DNA from: JAYGED01 sp046582565
GTDB lineage: Bacteria > Pseudomonadota > Alphaproteobacteria > JAAXGF01
Reading direction: 5' to 3'
DNA length: 20,195 bases
NCBI GenBank assembly: GCA_046582565.1
Contig: JAYGED010000018.1
Coordinates: 1-20,195, forward strand
A program made the position numbers and the translations under genes. How positions within the stretch are numbered: position 1 is the stretch's first letter; each line of letters begins with the position of its first letter. The notes beneath the pieces were generated by a model that was not told where the DNA came from, did not search any database, and saw only the letters and a program-made list of their open reading frames with translations. Below, one piece after another: positions 20,075 through 20,195 of this stretch.

Positions 20075-20195
20075 ATGAACCAGACTATCGCCTATCTCCC
20101 CGGTTTGTCACCCGTCGAGAAAAAGGAGCTATGCGCCCGGTTCGATGGTGGCCGGCTGTCATCCGACGGTGGCGTGCTGTTGCTGCGCGGGATCG
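20075..20195 (+). CDS. IS1380-type transposase, N-terminus only
   Basis: The 40 codons visible before the window edge include LSPVEKKELCARFDGG (11-26) followed by LSSDGGVLLLRGI (28-40). This is the N-terminal signature of IS1380-family DDE transposases (FDGG-LSSDGG-LLLRE type). The ATG at 20075 is preceded by no strong ribosome-binding site, as is common for transposases. Whether the gene is intact cannot be judged because the rest lies outside the window. Confidence 0.75.
   Translation, partial: MNQTIAYLPGLSPVEKKELCARFDGGRLSSDGGVLLLRGI
20075..20195 (+). mobile_element. Left part of an IS1380-family insertion sequence (boundary not located)
   Basis: Inferred from the truncated transposase reading frame running off the right edge. 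The left terminus must be upstream of 20075, in the AT-rich spacer, but no inverted repeat or target duplication can be defined from this side alone. Confidence 0.6.

Overview
The window looks like a stretch of GC-rich alphaproteobacterial chromosome that is mostly catabolic. The assignment rests on several things. The code is dense and about 60% GC by eye, and most gene junctions are ATGA or TGATG overlaps. There is a two-helix protein resembling the DUF6460 group, a short HlyU-family (PF10115) protein, and a doubled TTAACCAT motif like the CtrA sites of alphaproteobacteria. No rRNA, tRNA, CRISPR array or replication origin was seen.

Layout. (a) 1-819: a small secreted protein (minus strand) and a 314-bp AT-rich spacer with the CtrA-like motif and a stem after the next gene. 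(b) 820-4225, minus strand: a TTG-initiated threonine aldolase, then, 7 bp on, a two-domain enzyme in which a hydroxylysine-kinase-like domain is fused to a class-III aminotransferase-fold phospho-lyase domain. (c) 4359-5705, plus strand: a divergent, probably Tat-exported flavin amine oxidase. It ends 10 bp from (d) an M81/MlrC-type metallopeptidase (5716-7227, minus), which is divergent from a stand-alone ParB-like domain gene (7379-7633, plus). Their shared upstream region carries 15-bp tandem repeats. (e) 7641-17064, minus strand: a tightly packed nine-gene run. In transcription order it encodes a DUF6460-like membrane protein, an aldo/keto reductase, HyuA, two tandem HyuB paralogues, a small cupin, an N-formylglutamate-amidohydrolase-family enzyme, an MFS transporter and a bicupin. 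(f) 17190-19459, minus strand: an 86-aa unknown, protein-L-isoaspartate methyltransferase and a GTG-initiated cystathionine gamma-lyase/synthase-type enzyme. (g) 19546-20195, plus strand: the HlyU-family protein, an AT-rich spacer with a 36-bp dyad, and the start of an IS1380-type transposase cut by the window edge.

How the genes could work together (inference). Block (e) reads as an uptake-and-degradation operon for a cyclic amide or imide, or an N-acyl amino acid derivative. The MFS protein would import it, HyuA with HyuB would open the ring or hydrolyse the amide at the cost of ATP, the formylglutamate-type amidohydrolase would release the amino acid, and the cupins and reductase would do side chemistry or sensing. 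Blocks (b) to (d) add amine and amino-acid catabolism (oxidative deamination, C-C cleavage of beta-hydroxy amino acids, and phosphorylation followed by ammonia/phosphate elimination). The substrate cannot be read from sequence.

Most unusual points: a chain of ATGA junctions produced by a 20-bp tandem duplication between the reductase and hyuA; the co-directional HyuB pair, about 70% identical; the kinase/phospho-lyase fusion; a bicupin whose best ribosome-binding site points at an ATC codon; and short tandem or alternating dyad repeats at several gene starts.
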